64,000 bases of DNA from Achromobacter xylosoxidans (GCF_001457475.1 NZ_LN831029.1:2418001-2482000), one strand, 5' to 3'; positions 52,231 through 63,336 are shown, counted from the first letter of the stretch. Program-made: numbers and translations. Notes: generated by a model from the sequence alone, not told the origin.

Positions 52231-53568
52231 CTAGCGCAGCACGGTGTCGGCCACCAGTTCCAGCCCGCCGGCAGGCACGTCGGTTTCCACCGGCGTGCCG
52301 CCCAGGTCGCCGGGCTGCGGCATGGCCGTGCCCGAGCGGCTGACGCGGATCTCGACGCGCACGCGGCCGGCGCTGGACAGCAGCGCCTGCGGCGACATGG
52401 CATTGCTGTCGTCGAGCGTGAAGGCGCGCGGCAGATCGGCGGCGCGCAGCCGCAACACGGCCAGCGGCATGCGCGACCCCGAGGCGGGGCGCGCCAGGAT
52501 GAAGACCGTGTCGGTCGCTTGCACCTGGGCCATCAAGGCGGGCGCGATGCGCGCCTGGCCGCTGACGCTGCCCGGGGCGGCGGTCTGGCTCGCGGGCGGC
52601 TTGGCGGCGGACGTTTGCGGGGGCGAGGATTGCGCGGCTGCCATTGCCGCTGCCTGGGTTTGGCCGGGCATCTGGCCGGGCATCCGGCCTGGCGTCGCAG
52701 GCGGCGCGCCGCTTGCCGATGCGACCGCGCGCGCCTGCGCGATATTGGATTCGATCTGGCGCGCGGCTTCGGAGTCCGGCGGCAGCAGCGCCTGCAGGCG
52801 TTGCCAGTATTCCAGCGCCTGGGCGGCGTCGCCACGGCGCAGGGCCATCATGCCGGCCAGCGCCAGGGCCTTGGGCTGGTCCGGATTGGCGGCCAGCGCC
52901 TGCGCCACCGCCGCGATCGAGGCGGCGTCCGGCGCGCCCTGGTTGGCCGATAGCAGCGCGTCCGCCAGGTCGGCCAGCACCTGCGGCTGCGCCGGGACCA
53001 GCCGCAGCACTTCGCGATAGGCGGCGGCCGCGTCGCCGTAGCGGCCCAGCGTTTCGTAGGAGCGCGCCAGCGTGTACCAGCCGTCGGCGTCGTCGGGCGT
53101 GGCGCGCAGGCGCTGGGCCAGCGCGTTGATGGCCAGCGCCATGGTGTCGCCGTCGTCGCCGGCATGGGGTTCGGCGGTGACGGCCGTGGCGGCGCTGGCG
53201 GCGGCGCGCGGGTTGCCCAGGTGGTTGTAGAGCAGGGCCGCCGCCAGCGGCAGCGCCAGGCTCAGCAGGCAGGCGGCGGCGATGCCGGCGCGTTGGCCGC
53301 CGACCGCCGCGCGGCCGGGGTGGCGTTGGGCCAGGTCCTGCAGCAGGTCGCGTTGCAGTTCCTCGTCGGCGCGCATGGCCGCCTCGGCGCTCAGGGCGCC
53401 GTCGCGCTGGTCGCGCCGCAATTGTTCGCGCTGCGCCAGATAGAAGGCGCGCAGGCCGCTGTCGGCCGCGTCGTCGCGCGTCGGTGGCGGGCGCCGCAAC
53501 AGCGGCGGCACCAGGCACAGCAGGGTGGCCAGCAGCAAGCCCAGCACGGCAAGCCAGAGCGGCGTCAT
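52231..53568 (-). CDS. ccmI: Cytochrome c maturation protein CcmI (operon 2, long form)
   Basis: 445 residues: first helix LWLAVLGLLLATLLCLVPPL, second helix from AGIAAACLLSLALPLAAALL, TPR region (GWYTLARSYETLGRYGDAAA, ALEYWQRLQALLPPDS), a Pro/Gln/Ala-rich linker (about 290-330) and a C-terminal beta-rich domain (TVFILARPASGSRMPLAVLR, later RVEIRVSRSGTAMPQPGDLG). This full CcmI layout contrasts with the short copy at 35181-36122. Last gene of the nap-ccm operon, convergent with ttrA. Confidence 0.88.
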   Translation of the reverse strand: MTPLWLAVLGLLLATLLCLVPPLLRRPPPTRDDAADSGLRAFYLAQREQLRRDQRDGALSAEAAMRADEELQRDLLQDLAQRHPGRAAVGGQRAGIAAACLLSLALPLAAALLYNHLGNPRAAASAATAVTAEPHAGDDGDTMALAINALAQRLRATPDDADGWYTLARSYETLGRYGDAAAAYREVLRLVPAQPQVLADLADALLSANQGAPDAASIAAVAQALAANPDQPKALALAGMMALRRGDAAQALEYWQRLQALLPPDSEAARQIESNIAQARAVASASGAPPATPGRMPGQMPGQTQAAAMAAAQSSPPQTSAAKPPASQTAAPGSVSGQARIAPALMAQVQATDTVFILARPASGSRMPLAVLRLRAADLPRAFTLDDSNAMSPQALLSSAGRVRVEIRVSRSGTAMPQPGDLGGTPVETDVPAGGLELVADTVLR

Positions 53569-54125
53569 GATCCGGTATCCAGGTAGCGGGCCGCGCGGGC
53601 GCGTTCATCGGCGGTCAGCGGCGCGCGGCTGCGGGGCCGTCGCGCCACGGTGCGCCACAGCACCGCGAAGCCCAGCGCCAGCAGCGCGAACGGGCCGAGC
53701 CACAGCAGCCAGGTGATCGGCTTGAAGGGCGGCTCGTAGCGCACGAAATCGCCGTAGCGGTCTTCGAAGAAACGCATGATCTGGGCGTCGCTGCGGCCTT
53801 CGGCCAGCTGGCTGCGGATCAGGTTGCGCATGTCGTGCGCCAGCGGCGCGTTGGATTCGGCCAGCGACTGGTTCTGGCACACCAGGCAGCGCAGGCCGTG
53901 CGCCAGTCGTTCGGCGCGTTGCTCCAGCGCGGGTGGCAGCGGGGGAAACGGCGACTGGGCCTGGACCGGCGCGGCCAGCCACGCCGCCAGCCACAGCGCC
54001 AGCAAGGGCGCGGCCAACCAGCGCAACGGGCGGCGGCCAGGGCGTCCCGCGGCCCGGCCGCCGGTCTTGCCGGGAGATCGAGGCGGGCGCCAGGCGCCAG
54101 CGCGAGGGGTTGGCCGCTGCCTCAT
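53565..54125 (-). CDS. ccmH: Cytochrome c maturation protein CcmH (operon 2)
   Basis: 186 residues. Signal/anchor region after a basic N-terminus, then GLRCLVCQNQSLAESNAPLA with the redox pair, then FEDRYGDFVRYEPPFKPITW and a C-terminal helix. Its basic N-terminal segment of about 40 residues is longer than in operon 1. Overlaps ccmG and ccmI by four bases each. Confidence 0.92.
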   Translation of the reverse strand: MRQRPTPRAGAWRPPRSPGKTGGRAAGRPGRRPLRWLAAPLLALWLAAWLAAPVQAQSPFPPLPPALEQRAERLAHGLRCLVCQNQSLAESNAPLAHDMRNLIRSQLAEGRSDAQIMRFFEDRYGDFVRYEPPFKPITWLLWLGPFALLALGFAVLWRTVARRPRSRAPLTADERARAARYLDTGS

Positions 54126-54643
54126 TGCAGCGCCTCGATCATCGGTTGCAACCGCGTGCGCCAGATCTCCGGCGTGATCAGGCCCAGTTGCCGGTAGCGG
54201 ATACGGCCGGCGCCATCGATGACGAAGGTCTCGGGCACGCCGTACACACCGTATTCGATGCCGACGCGGCCGTCGACGTCGCTGGCGGAGGCCTGGTACG
54301 GATTGCCATGGCGTGCCAGCCAGGCACGCGCGTCTTCCGGCTTGTCCTTGTAGTTCAGGCCGTACAGCGGCACGCCGTGGCGCTGCGCAACTTCCCGCAG
54401 CACCGGCAATTCCTCGCGGCACGGCGCGCACCACGAGGCCCACACGTTCAGCAGCCAGACCTTGCCGCGCATCGATTGCACCTCCAGCCGCTCGCCCGGC
54501 GCCTGCAGCAGCGGCAGGCCGATGGCGGGAGCGGGCTTGTCGATCATGGCCGAGGGCACGGCGCGCGGATCGCGCGACAGGCCCATGGCCAGGAAGACGG
54601 CCATGGCCAGGAAGACGGCGAGCGGCACCAGGTAGCGCAGCAT
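54122..54643 (-). CDS. ccmG: Thiol:disulfide interchange protein CcmG/DsbE (operon 2)
   Basis: 173 residues: an N-terminal membrane anchor, thioredoxin domain with WASWCAPCREELP, then GLNYKDKPEDARAWLARHGN and GIEYGVYGVPETFVID. The anchor contains a duplicated VFLAMA from an exact 18-base tandem repeat (54583-54618). One base separates it from ccmF. Confidence 0.92.
   Translation of the reverse strand: MLRYLVPLAVFLAMAVFLAMGLSRDPRAVPSAMIDKPAPAIGLPLLQAPGERLEVQSMRGKVWLLNVWASWCAPCREELPVLREVAQRHGVPLYGLNYKDKPEDARAWLARHGNPYQASASDVDGRVGIEYGVYGVPETFVIDGAGRIRYRQLGLITPEIWRTRLQPMIEALQ
54583..54618. repeat. 18-base tandem duplication inside the CcmG membrane anchor
   Basis: CCATGGCCAGGAAGACGG occurs twice head to tail without mismatch. 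It is in frame and adds six residues to the transmembrane helix of the operon 2 CcmG. Perfect identity suggests a recent slippage event. Confidence 0.9.
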
Positions 54644-54644
54644 G

Positions 54645-56648
54645 TCAGTAGCCCTCGCGCGAGGCGGCCGGCATGGCGCCGGCGCGGGGATGGGGCGCGC
54701 GCACCGTTTCCTGGCGGTAGCGCCTGTCGCCCGCCGCCAGCAGGCCGCCGAGCGCCATCAGCAGGCAGCCCGACCAGATCCACGCCATGAACGGCTTGAC
54801 CTGGATGCGCACCGTCCAGGCCGTGGCGCCGGCCGGTTCGCCCAGCGCCACGAACAGGTCGCGGGAGAAACCGCTGTCGATCGCGGCCTGGCTCAGCGGC
54901 ATGTCCTGCACCGTGTAGTGGCGCTTTTCCGGGTACAGCGTGGTCACGGGCTGGCCGTCGGCGCGGGTGACGCGGAACTCGGCGCGCTGCGCGCTGTAGT
55001 TGGGGCCGCTGGCGGGCGCCAGCGCGGTGAAGGTGAAGCGGTAGCCGCCAGCCTCCTGCTCGGCGCCCAGCTCCAGCCGCAGTTCCTGCTTGACCTCGTA
55101 GCCGTTGGCCAGGGTGGCGCCGGCGATGAAGACGCCGATGCCGGCGTGGGCCAGCAGCATGCCGTACCAGGCGCGCGGCTGGCGCGCCAGCCGCCGCGGC
55201 CAGTGGCCGTCGCCGTCGGTCAGGCGCTGCCAGGCGTGCGCCGCCGCGCTGGCGACCGACCAGGCCGCCAGCCACAGGCCCAGGACCACCAGCGGCGAGC
55301 CCAGCCGCGCCGGGCCGGGCATGGCCAGCGGCAGCAGCACCGCCGTGGCCACGCTGACCGCGAACGCGATGCCCAGGCGCCGGCCCAGCTCGGGCACCTT
55401 GGCCTGCTTCCAGCGCGCCACCGGGCCGACGCCCATCAGGAAGATGGCCGGCGTCATCAGCGGCACGAACACGGCCTCGAAGTAGGGCGGGCCGATCGAG
55501 ATCTTGCCCCAGTCCAGCACGTCCAGCACCACTGGATACAGCGTGCCCAGCAGCACCGAGGCGGCCGCCACGGTCAGCACCACGTTGTTGGCCAGCAGCA
55601 GCGATTCGCGCGACAGCAGGGCGAAACCGCCGCCCAGGCCGACCTTGGGCGCGCGCCAGGCGTACAGCGCGAGCGAGCCGCCGACCACCAGGGTCATGAA
55701 ACCCAGGATGTACAGGCCGCGGCCCGGATCGACCGCGAAGGCGTGCACCGAGGTCAGCACGCCGGAGCGCACCAGGAAGGTACCCAGCAGGCTGAGCGAG
55801 AACGCGCAGATGGCCAGCAGCACCGTCCAGCTGCGGAAGGCGCCGCGCCGCTCGGTGACGATGAGCGAATGGATCAGCGCGGTGCCCGCCAGCCACGGCA
55901 TGAAGGAGGCGTTCTCGACCGGGTCCCAGAACCACCAGCCGCCCCAGCCCAGCACGTAGTAGGCCCAGGCGCTGCCGAGCAGGATGCCGATGGTCAGGAA
56001 GGTCCAGGCCGCCAGCGTCCACGGCCGCACCCAGCGCGCCCACAGGGCGTCCAGCTCGCCCGACAGCAGCGCCGCGATGGCGAAGGCGAACGCCACCGAG
56101 AAGCCGACATAGCCCATGTACAGCATGGGCGGGTGCACGATCATGCCCGGGTCCTGCAGCAGCGGGTTGAGATCACGGCCGGCCATGGCCGGCGGCATCA
56201 GGCGTTCGAAGGGATTGGACAGGAACAGCAGGAACAGCAGGAAGCCGGCGCTGATCCAGCCCATCACCGCCAGCACCCGGGCGACGAAGGCCGGCGGCAG
56301 GCGCGCGCTGCGCAGCGCCACCGCCAGGGTCCAGGCGCTGAGCAGGTACAGCCACAGCAGCAGCGAGCCTTCGTGGCCGCCCCAGACAGCAGCGAAGCGG
56401 TAGGCGGCGGGCAGGTCGGCGTGCGAGTTGGCCGCCACGTACAGCACCGAATAGTCGTTTTGCAGGAACGACCAGGCCAGGCAGCCCATGGCCACGGTGG
56501 CCAGGCCGAACTGCGCCACGGCCGCCGGCCTCGCCACCGCCATGCCCGGCCGCCAGGCCGTGGCGGCGCCGACCAGCGGCAGCGTGCCTTGCACCAGCGC
56601 CGCCAGCAGCGCCAGGATCAGGCTGAAAAGGCCGATCTCCGGGATCAT
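54645..56648 (-). CDS. ccmF: Heme lyase CcmF (operon 2)
   Basis: 667 residues, polytopic. WWD motif [20 protein letters not shown], followed by [40 protein letters not shown]-terminal periplasmic loop and last helix [20 protein letters not shown]. Close in layout to the operon 1 copy but clearly diverged outside the core motifs. Overlaps ccmE by four bases. Confidence 0.95.
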   Translation of the reverse strand: MIPEIGLFSLILALLAALVQGTLPLVGAATAWRPGMAVARPAAVAQFGLATVAMGCLAWSFLQNDYSVLYVAANSHADLPAAYRFAAVWGGHEGSLLLWLYLLSAWTLAVALRSARLPPAFVARVLAVMGWISAGFLLFLLFLSNPFERLMPPAMAGRDLNPLLQDPGMIVHPPMLYMGYVGFSVAFAFAIAALLSGELDALWARWVRPWTLAAWTFLTIGILLGSAWAYYVLGWGGWWFWDPVENASFMPWLAGTALIHSLIVTERRGAFRSWTVLLAICAFSLSLLGTFLVRSGVLTSVHAFAVDPGRGLYILGFMTLVVGGSLALYAWRAPKVGLGGGFALLSRESLLLANNVVLTVAAASVLLGTLYPVVLDVLDWGKISIGPPYFEAVFVPLMTPAIFLMGVGPVARWKQAKVPELGRRLGIAFAVSVATAVLLPLAMPGPARLGSPLVVLGLWLAAWSVASAAAHAWQRLTDGDGHWPRRLARQPRAWYGMLLAHAGIGVFIAGATLANGYEVKQELRLELGAEQEAGGYRFTFTALAPASGPNYSAQRAEFRVTRADGQPVTTLYPEKRHYTVQDMPLSQAAIDSGFSRDLFVALGEPAGATAWTVRIQVKPFMAWIWSGCLLMALGGLLAAGDRRYRQETVRAPHPRAGAMPAASREGY

Positions 56649-57100
56649 CGCGCGTCCGCCCGCGCCGTGTTGCTGGTGGCGCCAGCGGCGGCCCGCTTGA
56701 GCGCGTCGGCGGCCTCGGGCGGCATGTAGTTCTCGTCGTGCTTGGCCAGCACCTCCGATGCATGGAGCACGCCGTCGGCGTCGAGCTTGCCGGCGGCCAC
56801 CACGCCCTTGCCCTCGCGGAACAGGTCGGGCAGCAGGCCCTGGTAGGTGACGGGAACCGCGTGCGCGGTGTCGGTGACGATGAAGCGCAGCCGCAGGCCA
56901 TCGCGTTGAACCGAGCCTTCCTGCACCAGTCCGCCGACGCGGAAACTGCCGCTGGCGGGCGCCTCGCGCGCCGCCACCTGGGTTGGCGTGAAGAAGAACA
57001 CCAGGTTCGATTGCAGCGCATTGAGCACCAGCGCGACGGCCGCGGCCAGCAGGCCCAGGCCGCCCAGCAGCGCCAGCACGCGGCGCCGGCGCGGGCTCAT
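56645..57100 (-). CDS. ccmE: Heme chaperone CcmE (operon 2)
   Basis: 151 residues: N-terminal helix [22 protein letters not shown]-fold barrel ([36 protein letters not shown]) and heme motif [10 protein letters not shown] with the covalent His. Overlaps ccmD and ccmF by ATGA. Confidence 0.93.
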   Translation of the reverse strand: MSPRRRRVLALLGGLGLLAAAVALVLNALQSNLVFFFTPTQVAAREAPASGSFRVGGLVQEGSVQRDGLRLRFIVTDTAHAVPVTYQGLLPDLFREGKGVVAAGKLDADGVLHASEVLAKHDENYMPPEAADALKRAAAGATSNTARADAR

Positions 57101-57258
57101 CGGCCGTCCCCGGCGCGCAGGCGGGCGGCGCGGCGGCGCGCCCGCGCCCGGCGCCACAGCGTGCCGGCTTCCCAGGCAATCAGGGCGAGTGTGACGCCGT
57201 AGGCGCCCAGCAGGTAGGGGCCATGGCCCTGCAACGAGAACAGCGCGTCCCAGCTCAT
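57097..57258 (-). CDS. ccmD: CcmD, small heme-exporter subunit (operon 2)
   Basis: 53 residues: [20 protein letters not shown], a single helix ([15 protein letters not shown]) and an Arg-rich tail. Standard CcmD size. Overlaps ccmC and ccmE by ATGA. Confidence 0.88.
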   Translation of the reverse strand: MSWDALFSLQGHGPYLLGAYGVTLALIAWEAGTLWRRARARRRAARLRAGDGR

Positions 57259-58028
57259 CGGCGCTCCCGGGGCGGTTCGGCCGAGGCCGGCTCGCGTTCG
57301 GCGATGATGCCGCGCACCCGCGCCAGCGACGCGGCCGCGCTGTACAGCCAGAACGCCGCCACCATCAGCAGCATGGCCGCCAGCATGACGCGGGCCATGC
57401 TGGGGGCGGTGGTCAGGTTGATCGAGGCGCCCTGGTGCAGCGTGCTCCACCAGCGCACCGAGAAATAGATGATGGGCACGTTGACCACGCCGGCCAGCAG
57501 CAGGATGGCGCCGCCGCGGTCGCCGCGGCGCGGATCGTCGCTGGCCGCCTGCAGCGCCATGAAGCCCAGGTACAGGAACAGCAGGATCAGTTCCGAGGTC
57601 AGGCGCGCGTCCCACACCCACCAGGCGCCCCAGGTCGGCTTGCCCCACAGCGCGCCGGTCCACAGCGTCAGGAACGTGAACAGGGCACCGGTGGGCGCCA
57701 GCGCCCGCATCATCATGAACGACAGCCGCGTCTGCAGGATCAGGCCGAGCGCGGCGTACAGCGCCATCACCAGGTACAGGAACATCGACATCCAGGCCGC
57801 CGCCACGTGGATGAAGAGGATGCGGTAGACCTCGCCCTGCTGGCTGTCGACCGGGGCCTTGACCAGGCCCACGTAGAGGCCGGCGGCGGCGAACAGCGCC
57901 GCGGCCAGCCCCAGCCACGGGATCAGCCTGCCGGCCAGAGGATAGAAGCGCTGCGGCGCGGCGTAGCGCAGCCAGCCGGGACGCGCGGGCGGGGTCGGCA
58001 GCAGGGTGAGATGCGGGGGCGAATGCAT
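57255..58028 (-). CDS. ccmC: Heme exporter subunit CcmC (operon 2)
   Basis: 257 residues with six helices. WWD motif [20 protein letters not shown]; flanking His in [15 protein letters not shown] and [13 protein letters not shown]. Transfers heme to CcmE. Starts 12 bases after ccmB ends. Confidence 0.93.
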   Translation of the reverse strand: MHSPPHLTLLPTPPARPGWLRYAAPQRFYPLAGRLIPWLGLAAALFAAAGLYVGLVKAPVDSQQGEVYRILFIHVAAAWMSMFLYLVMALYAALGLILQTRLSFMMMRALAPTGALFTFLTLWTGALWGKPTWGAWWVWDARLTSELILLFLYLGFMALQAASDDPRRGDRGGAILLLAGVVNVPIIYFSVRWWSTLHQGASINLTTAPSMARVMLAAMLLMVAAFWLYSAAASLARVRGIIAEREPASAEPPRERR

Positions 58029-58040
58029 GATGGCCGGTCC

Positions 58041-58706
58041 TCAGTCCAACGCCACGCGCAGCGCGGCCGAGGCGCTCCACGGGCACAGCAGCAGCGCCAG
58101 GCACAGGCCGGCGCCCAGCAACGACAATTGCGGACCGGCGCCCAGGCCGGCGTGGACGGCCGCCACCGCGCCGCTGCCGAAGATCAGCACCGGCACGTAC
58201 AGCGGCAGCACCAGCAGCGGCAGCAGCGCGCCGCCGCGCAGGCCCAGCGTCAGCGCCGCGCCCAGCCCGCCGACCAGCGCCAGCGTCGGCGTGCCCAGCA
58301 GCAGCGACAACGCCAGCACGCCGATGGCGCCCGGCGTCAGGCCGAACTGCAGCGCCAGCACCGGGCTGGCCAGGATCAGCGGCAGGCAGCTGCTGAACCA
58401 GTGCGCGGCCAGCTTGGTGGCCACCAGCACGGGCAGGGGGTGCGGCGACACCAGCAGCTGCTCCAGCGCGCCGTTGTCGTAGTCCTGGGCGAAGGGGCGT
58501 TGCAGCGTCAGCAGGATGCCGAGCAGGGCGCAGACCCACAGCACGCCCGGGCCAATGGCAGCCAGCAGCGCCGGGTCGGGGCCGATGGCCAGCGGGAACA
58601 GCGAACCCGCCACCACGAAGAACAGCGTCGCGCCCAGCGTTTCCGCCGGCCGCCTCCAGGCCAGCCGCAGTTCACGGCGCGCCAACTGCCACAGCGTTGC
58701 CAGCAT
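58041..58706 (-). CDS. ccmB: Heme exporter subunit CcmB (operon 2)
   Basis: 221 residues: basic amphipathic start ([20 protein letters not shown]) and six helices; coupling segment FAQDYDNGALEQLLVSPHPL. ATG at 58706 gives a 35-base overlap with ccmA. Confidence 0.92.
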   Translation of the reverse strand: MLATLWQLARRELRLAWRRPAETLGATLFFVVAGSLFPLAIGPDPALLAAIGPGVLWVCALLGILLTLQRPFAQDYDNGALEQLLVSPHPLPVLVATKLAAHWFSSCLPLILASPVLALQFGLTPGAIGVLALSLLLGTPTLALVGGLGAALTLGLRGGALLPLLVLPLYVPVLIFGSGAVAAVHAGLGAGPQLSLLGAGLCLALLLCPWSASAALRVALD

Positions 58707-59388
58707 CGGCGTAGTCGTCCATGTCCAGGGTTTGCGTGTCGGCCAAGGCCAGGTCCGGGGGGCGGTGCGAGGCCACCACGGCCAGGCCGCCGCCGGCCAG
58801 GTGCGCGGCCAGCGCCTGGTCCAGCAGCGCGAGGCTGGCGGCGTCCAGCCCCGCGTCGGGCTCGTCCAGCAGCCACAGCGGCTTGCGCGCCAGCACCGTG
58901 GCGGCCAGCGCCAGCCGTCGGCCCTGGCCTTGCGACAGGCGCGCCGCCGGCTGGTCGGCGCAGGCCTGCAGGCGCCAGGCGCGCAGCGCCGGGCCGGCGT
59001 CGACCGCGGGCGCGCCGGCGATCGCCAGCGCATAGCGCAGGTTGTCGGCCGCGCTCAGTTCGCCGCACAGCCCGTTGCCGTGCGACAGGAACGCCATCTG
59101 CGCATAGTAGGCGGCCGGATCGCGGCGGATGTCGCGGCCGCGCCATTGCACGCCGCCCGCCAGCGGCCGCAGCAGGCCGGCCAGCATGCGCAACAGGCTG
59201 GTCTTGCCGCTGCCGTTGGCGCCGCGCACCCGCAGCAGCTGGCCGGGAGCCAGCGCCAGGTCGATGGGGGCCGCCGCGCCGCGCCGGCCGACCAGACCGA
59301 GCGCGCGCAGGCCGGCGTCCGCCGCGGCGTTGGCGCTGTCCGCCCCGGCGCCGGCCAGGGCGGCGAAGGGTGGATCAGCGGGCCGCAT
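58672..59388 (-). CDS. ccmA: Heme exporter ATPase CcmA (operon 2)
   Basis: 238 residues. Walker [15 protein letters not shown], signature [16 protein letters not shown], Walker [14 protein letters not shown], switch His VVASHRPPD. The first 25 residues are an Ala-rich extension not seen in the operon 1 CcmA; a later start is possible. It overlaps the end of napC by 14 bases, so ccm operon 2 is the distal part of a nap-ccm transcript. Confidence 0.92.
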   Translation of the reverse strand: MRPADPPFAALAGAGADSANAAADAGLRALGLVGRRGAAAPIDLALAPGQLLRVRGANGSGKTSLLRMLAGLLRPLAGGVQWRGRDIRRDPAAYYAQMAFLSHGNGLCGELSAADNLRYALAIAGAPAVDAGPALRAWRLQACADQPAARLSQGQGRRLALAATVLARKPLWLLDEPDAGLDAASLALLDQALAAHLAGGGLAVVASHRPPDLALADTQTLDMDDYADAGNAVAVGAP

Positions 59389-60007
59389 GCGGGCTTTCCG
59401 TTCCGTTCAGGCCGGGCACCGACGACAGTTCGCCGGGCGGAATGTTGGGCAGCTTGTGGGCGATGCCCTTGTGGCAGTCGATGCAGGTCTTGCTCTTGTC
59501 GGCCAGGTAGGTCGAATGCATGTTCTGGGCGCGCACGCTCTGGCGCGTGAAATCCATGTAGTCGTAGTTGTGGCAGTTGCGGCATTCCAGCGAATCGTTG
59601 GCCTTGAAGCGGGCCCATTCGTGCCTGGCCAGCTCCAGCCGCTTGTCGACGAATTTCTCGCGCGTGTCGATGGTGCCGAAGATCTTGCCCCAGACCTCCT
59701 TGGACGCTTGCATCTTGCGGGCGATCTTGTCGGTCCAGTTGTGCGGCACGTGGCAGTCGGAACACAGGGCGCGCACGCCCGAGCGGTTGGTGAAGTGGAT
59801 GGTGCCCTTGAGTTCGGCGTAGACGTTGTCGCGCATCTCGTGGCAGCCGGTGCAGAACTTCTCGGTGTTGGTGAATTCCATGGCGGTGTTGAAGGCGCCC
59901 CAGAACAGGATGCCGCCGATGAAGCCGCCCACCGTCAGGAAACCCAGGCTGAAGTGCACGCTGGGCCGGCGGATGATGTTCCAGTAGCGCTTGATGAGTT
60001 TGACCAT
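59375..60007 (-). CDS. napC: Tetraheme quinol dehydrogenase NapC
   Basis: 210 residues: N-terminal anchor ([20 protein letters not shown]) and four CXXCH motifs ([43 protein letters not shown]). NapC passes electrons from the quinol pool to NapAB. Sequence is homologous to the N-terminal half of TorC in this window. Confidence 0.95.
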   Translation of the reverse strand: MVKLIKRYWNIIRRPSVHFSLGFLTVGGFIGGILFWGAFNTAMEFTNTEKFCTGCHEMRDNVYAELKGTIHFTNRSGVRALCSDCHVPHNWTDKIARKMQASKEVWGKIFGTIDTREKFVDKRLELARHEWARFKANDSLECRNCHNYDYMDFTRQSVRAQNMHSTYLADKSKTCIDCHKGIAHKLPNIPPGELSSVPGLNGTESPHAAR

Positions 60008-60023
60008 GGCGGTTCCCCGTGCC

Positions 60024-60500
60024 TTACTTCTTGTCGGACGCCGGGGCGGTCAGGCGCTTGAGGATCACGTCGATGTCCTGGTAGGTGTTGGACACCAGCG
60101 GTTTGGCCTCGGCCTGCGGCACGTGGCACTGCACGCAGAAGTAGCGCCGCGGCGACACCTCGGCCAGCACGTTGCTGTCGCGATCCATGTAGTGAGTCAC
60201 GCTCAGCGGCGGCGCCTGGGTCTCCTCGGTGTTGACGCGGGCGTGGCAGGCCAGGCAGCGGTTGAAGTTCTTGTCGATCTGGTAGCCGTCGATGCTGTGC
60301 GGGATGGTGGGCGGTTGCATCGAATAGGTGCGCATCCGCTTGATGTCCTTGTTCTCGATCGGGCTGATCAGCGGCGGGTCGGTCTCGTCGGCGATGGGCG
60401 TGGGGCCGCGCATCGGGTCCTGTACCTCGAACGGCGGCGCGGCCCAGGCCGCGATGCTACAGGCTGCGCACAATACGAAAGCGAGGGCGCGTCGATTCAT
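60024..60500 (-). CDS. napB: Diheme cytochrome NapB
   Basis: 158 residues with a Sec signal (cleavage after AWA). Two heme motifs, [12 protein letters not shown] and [15 protein letters not shown], and the conserved [17 protein letters not shown] supplying His ligands. Electron-transfer partner of NapA in the periplasm. Confidence 0.95.
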   Translation of the reverse strand: MNRRALAFVLCAACSIAAWAAPPFEVQDPMRGPTPIADETDPPLISPIENKDIKRMRTYSMQPPTIPHSIDGYQIDKNFNRCLACHARVNTEETQAPPLSVTHYMDRDSNVLAEVSPRRYFCVQCHVPQAEAKPLVSNTYQDIDVILKRLTAPASDKK

Positions 60501-60516
60501 GGCTGTCTCCGGTGCG

Positions 60517-63012
60517 TCAGACCTTGACGATCTTGACCGCGCACTTCTTGAAGTCGGTCTGGAACGAGATCGGGTCGGTGGCGTCCAGCGTGACCTTGTT
60601 GATCAGCTGGCCGGCATCGAACCACGGCACGAACACCAGGCCGCGCGGCGGCTTGTCGCGCCCGCGCGTTTCCAGCCGGGTGCGCATCTTGCCGCGCCGC
60701 GAGATGATCTCGACCTCGACCCCGCGCCGCAGGCCCATGGCCTGCGCGTCGTCCGGGTGCATGAAACAGACCGCGTTGGGAAAGGCCCGGTACAGCTCGG
60801 GCACCCGCCGCGTCATCGAGCCGGAGTGCCAGTGTTCCAGCACCCGTCCGGTCGACAGCCAGAACGGATACTCCTTGTCCGGCGATTCGGGGGGCGGCTC
60901 GTAGGGCAGGGCATAGATGATGGCGCGGCCGTCCGGGTTGCCGTAGAACTCGAAGCCGGCGCCCGGCTTGACGTACGGATCGCTGCCCTCGCGGTAGCGC
61001 CACAGCGTTTCCTTGCCCTTGACCACCGGCCAGCGCAATCCGCGCACCTCGTGGTAGGTGTCGAAGGGCGCCAGGTCGTGGCCGTGGCCGCGGCCGAATT
61101 CGGCATATTCCTCGAATAGCCCCTTCTGCGCATAGAAGCCGAAGGCATCGGCCTCCTGGTTGGCGTAGTCCTTGTCGCGCTCGGTGTTGGGATAGCGGTT
61201 GACCTTGCCGTTGGCGAACAGCACGTCGAACAGGGTCTTGTCGCGGTATTCGGGTTTCTTGGCCAGCAGGTCGGCCGGCCAGACTTCCTCGACCTTGAAG
61301 CGCTTGGAAAACTCCATCAGCTGCCACAGGTCGGAACGCGCCTGGCCCGGCGCGTTGACCAACTGGTGCCAGAACTGCGTGCGGCGCTCGGCGTTGCCGT
61401 AGGCGCCTTCCTTCTCCACCCACATGGCGGCCGGCAGGATCAGGTCGGCCGAGATGGTGGTGACGGTCGGGTAGGCGTCGGACACGACAATGAAGTTGTC
61501 CGGATTGCGGTAGCCCGGCAGCCCCTCGTTCATCAGGTTGGCGGCCGCCTGCATGTTGTTGTTGACCATCACCCAGTAGGCGTTGATCTTGCCGTCTTTC
61601 AGCATGCGGTTCTGCAGCACCGCGTGCGCCCCGACCTTCTCCGGGATGGTGCCGGCCGGCAACTGCCAGATTTCCTCGGCGTGGGCGCGGTGCTTGGGAT
61701 TGGTCACCACCAGGTCGGCCGGCAGCCGATGCGAGAACGTGCCAACCTCGCGCGCCGTGCCACAGGCCGAGGGCTGGCCGGTCAGCGAGAACGGGCTGTT
61801 GCCCGGCGTCGAGATCTTGCCGGTCAGCAGGTGGATGTTGTAGACCATGTTGTTGGCCCACACCCCGCGCGTGTGCTGGTTAAAGCCCATGGTCCAGAAC
61901 GACGTCACCCGCAGCTTGGGGTCGGCGTACATTTCGGCCAGGTCCTGCAGCGACTTCTTCGGCACGCCCGTCAGCTTGGCGGTGTAGTCCAGGTCGTAGC
62001 GCGACACGAACTTGGCGAACTCGTCGAACGTCATCGGCTTGGAGCCGCCCGCGTCGTTGGCGTTCTTGGCCGCCTTCTGCAGCGGATGGTCGGGCCGCAG
62101 CCCGTAGCCGATATCGGTATTGCCCTCGCGGAACACCGTGTGCTTGTCGACGAACTCGCGGTTCACGCGCTTGGTCTGGATGATGTGGTTGGCGATGTAG
62201 TTCAGGATCGCCAGGTCGGTCTGCGGCGTGAAGGTCAGCGTCAGGTCGGCCAGCTCGTAGGAGCGGTGCTCGAAGGTCGACAGCACCGCCACCTTGGTCT
62301 TGGGCGCCGACAGCCGCCGGTCGGTGACGCGGGTCCACAGGATCGGATGCATCTCCGCCATGTTCGAGCCCCACAGGACGAACACGTCGGCGTTCTCGAT
62401 ATCGTCATAACAGCCCATCGGCTCGTCGGCGCCGAAGGTCCGCATGAACCCCACCGCCGCCGACGCCATGCAGTGGCGCGCGTTCGGGTCCAGGTTGTTG
62501 GAGCGGAACCCCGCCTTCATCAGCTTGAGCGCGGCATAGCCTTCCCACACCGTCCACTGGCCCGAGCCGAACATGCCGACGCCCTCCGGCCCCTTGTCCT
62601 TGAGCACGCGCTTGAACTGCTCGGCCATCACGTCGAAGGCCTGGTCCCACGACACCGGCGCGAACTCGCCATCCTTGGCGTACTTGCCGTCCTTCATGCG
62701 CAGCAGCGGCTGCGTCAGCCGGTCGTTGCCGTACATGATCTTGGACAGGAAATAGCCCTTGACGCAGTTCAGCCCCTTGTTGACCTCGGCATTGAAGTCG
62801 CCATGCGTGGCCACCACCTGGTTGTCCTTGACCGCGACGTTCACGCCGCAACCGGTCCCGCAGAACCTACAGGGCGCCTTGGACCACTTGAGCTTGGCCG
62901 CCTCCGACTCGGTCACGATGTTCTGCGTGTAGCCCACCACCGGAATCCCCGCCACCGTGGCGGCCGCGGCGGCGGCGGACTGCTTGATGAAATCCCTACG
63001 GGCCATTGCCAT
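60517..63012 (-). CDS. napA: Periplasmic nitrate reductase catalytic subunit NapA
   Basis: 831 residues. Tat signal [11 protein letters not shown]; [4Fe-4S] motif [12 protein letters not shown] with the fourth Cys in GLNCVKGYF; Mo-ligand Cys in [13 protein letters not shown]; conserved [12 protein letters not shown] and C-terminal domain with [20 protein letters not shown]. Reduces nitrate to nitrite with electrons from NapB. Its start overlaps napD by 17 bases, as NapD is its signal-peptide chaperone. Confidence 0.97.
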   Translation of the reverse strand: MAMARRDFIKQSAAAAAATVAGIPVVGYTQNIVTESEAAKLKWSKAPCRFCGTGCGVNVAVKDNQVVATHGDFNAEVNKGLNCVKGYFLSKIMYGNDRLTQPLLRMKDGKYAKDGEFAPVSWDQAFDVMAEQFKRVLKDKGPEGVGMFGSGQWTVWEGYAALKLMKAGFRSNNLDPNARHCMASAAVGFMRTFGADEPMGCYDDIENADVFVLWGSNMAEMHPILWTRVTDRRLSAPKTKVAVLSTFEHRSYELADLTLTFTPQTDLAILNYIANHIIQTKRVNREFVDKHTVFREGNTDIGYGLRPDHPLQKAAKNANDAGGSKPMTFDEFAKFVSRYDLDYTAKLTGVPKKSLQDLAEMYADPKLRVTSFWTMGFNQHTRGVWANNMVYNIHLLTGKISTPGNSPFSLTGQPSACGTAREVGTFSHRLPADLVVTNPKHRAHAEEIWQLPAGTIPEKVGAHAVLQNRMLKDGKINAYWVMVNNNMQAAANLMNEGLPGYRNPDNFIVVSDAYPTVTTISADLILPAAMWVEKEGAYGNAERRTQFWHQLVNAPGQARSDLWQLMEFSKRFKVEEVWPADLLAKKPEYRDKTLFDVLFANGKVNRYPNTERDKDYANQEADAFGFYAQKGLFEEYAEFGRGHGHDLAPFDTYHEVRGLRWPVVKGKETLWRYREGSDPYVKPGAGFEFYGNPDGRAIIYALPYEPPPESPDKEYPFWLSTGRVLEHWHSGSMTRRVPELYRAFPNAVCFMHPDDAQAMGLRRGVEVEIISRRGKMRTRLETRGRDKPPRGLVFVPWFDAGQLINKVTLDATDPISFQTDFKKCAVKIVKV

Positions 63013-63313
63013 CGTCGATCTCCTCGTTCATCGCGGCCAGCGTGTCGGCGTGCTGGTACACCAGCGCCGACGCCAGCACGCCATCCAGTCGCTGGATCTG
63101 CGAGATCCGCGCCATCATGTCGTCAGTGGAGGGGGCTTCCAGCGTCACCACCAGCTTGCCCGTCTCGGACGCGCCATGGATCTCGGCGCCCGCGATCGCG
63201 AGCACCGCAAGGCGCACCTCGTCCAGCCGCCGCGGCGTGGCATGCACGACCAGGCTGGCGATATGCAATTCGGGGGAAGCCGGCGCGGCGGCCGGGGAAG
63301 GATGCGCGGACAT
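62996..63313 (-). CDS. napD: NapD, Tat-signal chaperone for NapA
   Basis: 105 residues from ATG at 63313. The ferredoxin-like core reads [36 protein letters not shown] and [14 protein letters not shown]. It binds the NapA twin-arginine signal. A second ATG at 63337 overlaps the napE stop as TGATG and would add eight residues; either is possible. Confidence 0.9.
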   Translation of the reverse strand: MSAHPSPAAAPASPELHIASLVVHATPRRLDEVRLAVLAIAGAEIHGASETGKLVVTLEAPSTDDMMARISQIQRLDGVLASALVYQHADTLAAMNEEIDDGNGP

Positions 63314-63336
63314 GGGGTCGGTTCCGTCGGTACGCA

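Noticed and set aside
48770..53608. A very long minus-strand open frame (over 1600 codons) opposite ttrA
   Set aside because: It is an Arg/Pro/Ala-rich shadow of the high-G+C ttrA and ccmI genes with no recognisable domain; only its right end coincides with real ccmI sequence in another frame.
52231..59388. Reading the second heme-lyase set as nrfEFG for nitrite reductase
   Set aside because: The full ccmABCDEFGHI order is present and joins napC directly; there is no nrfA, and all heme motifs in the window are CXXCH.
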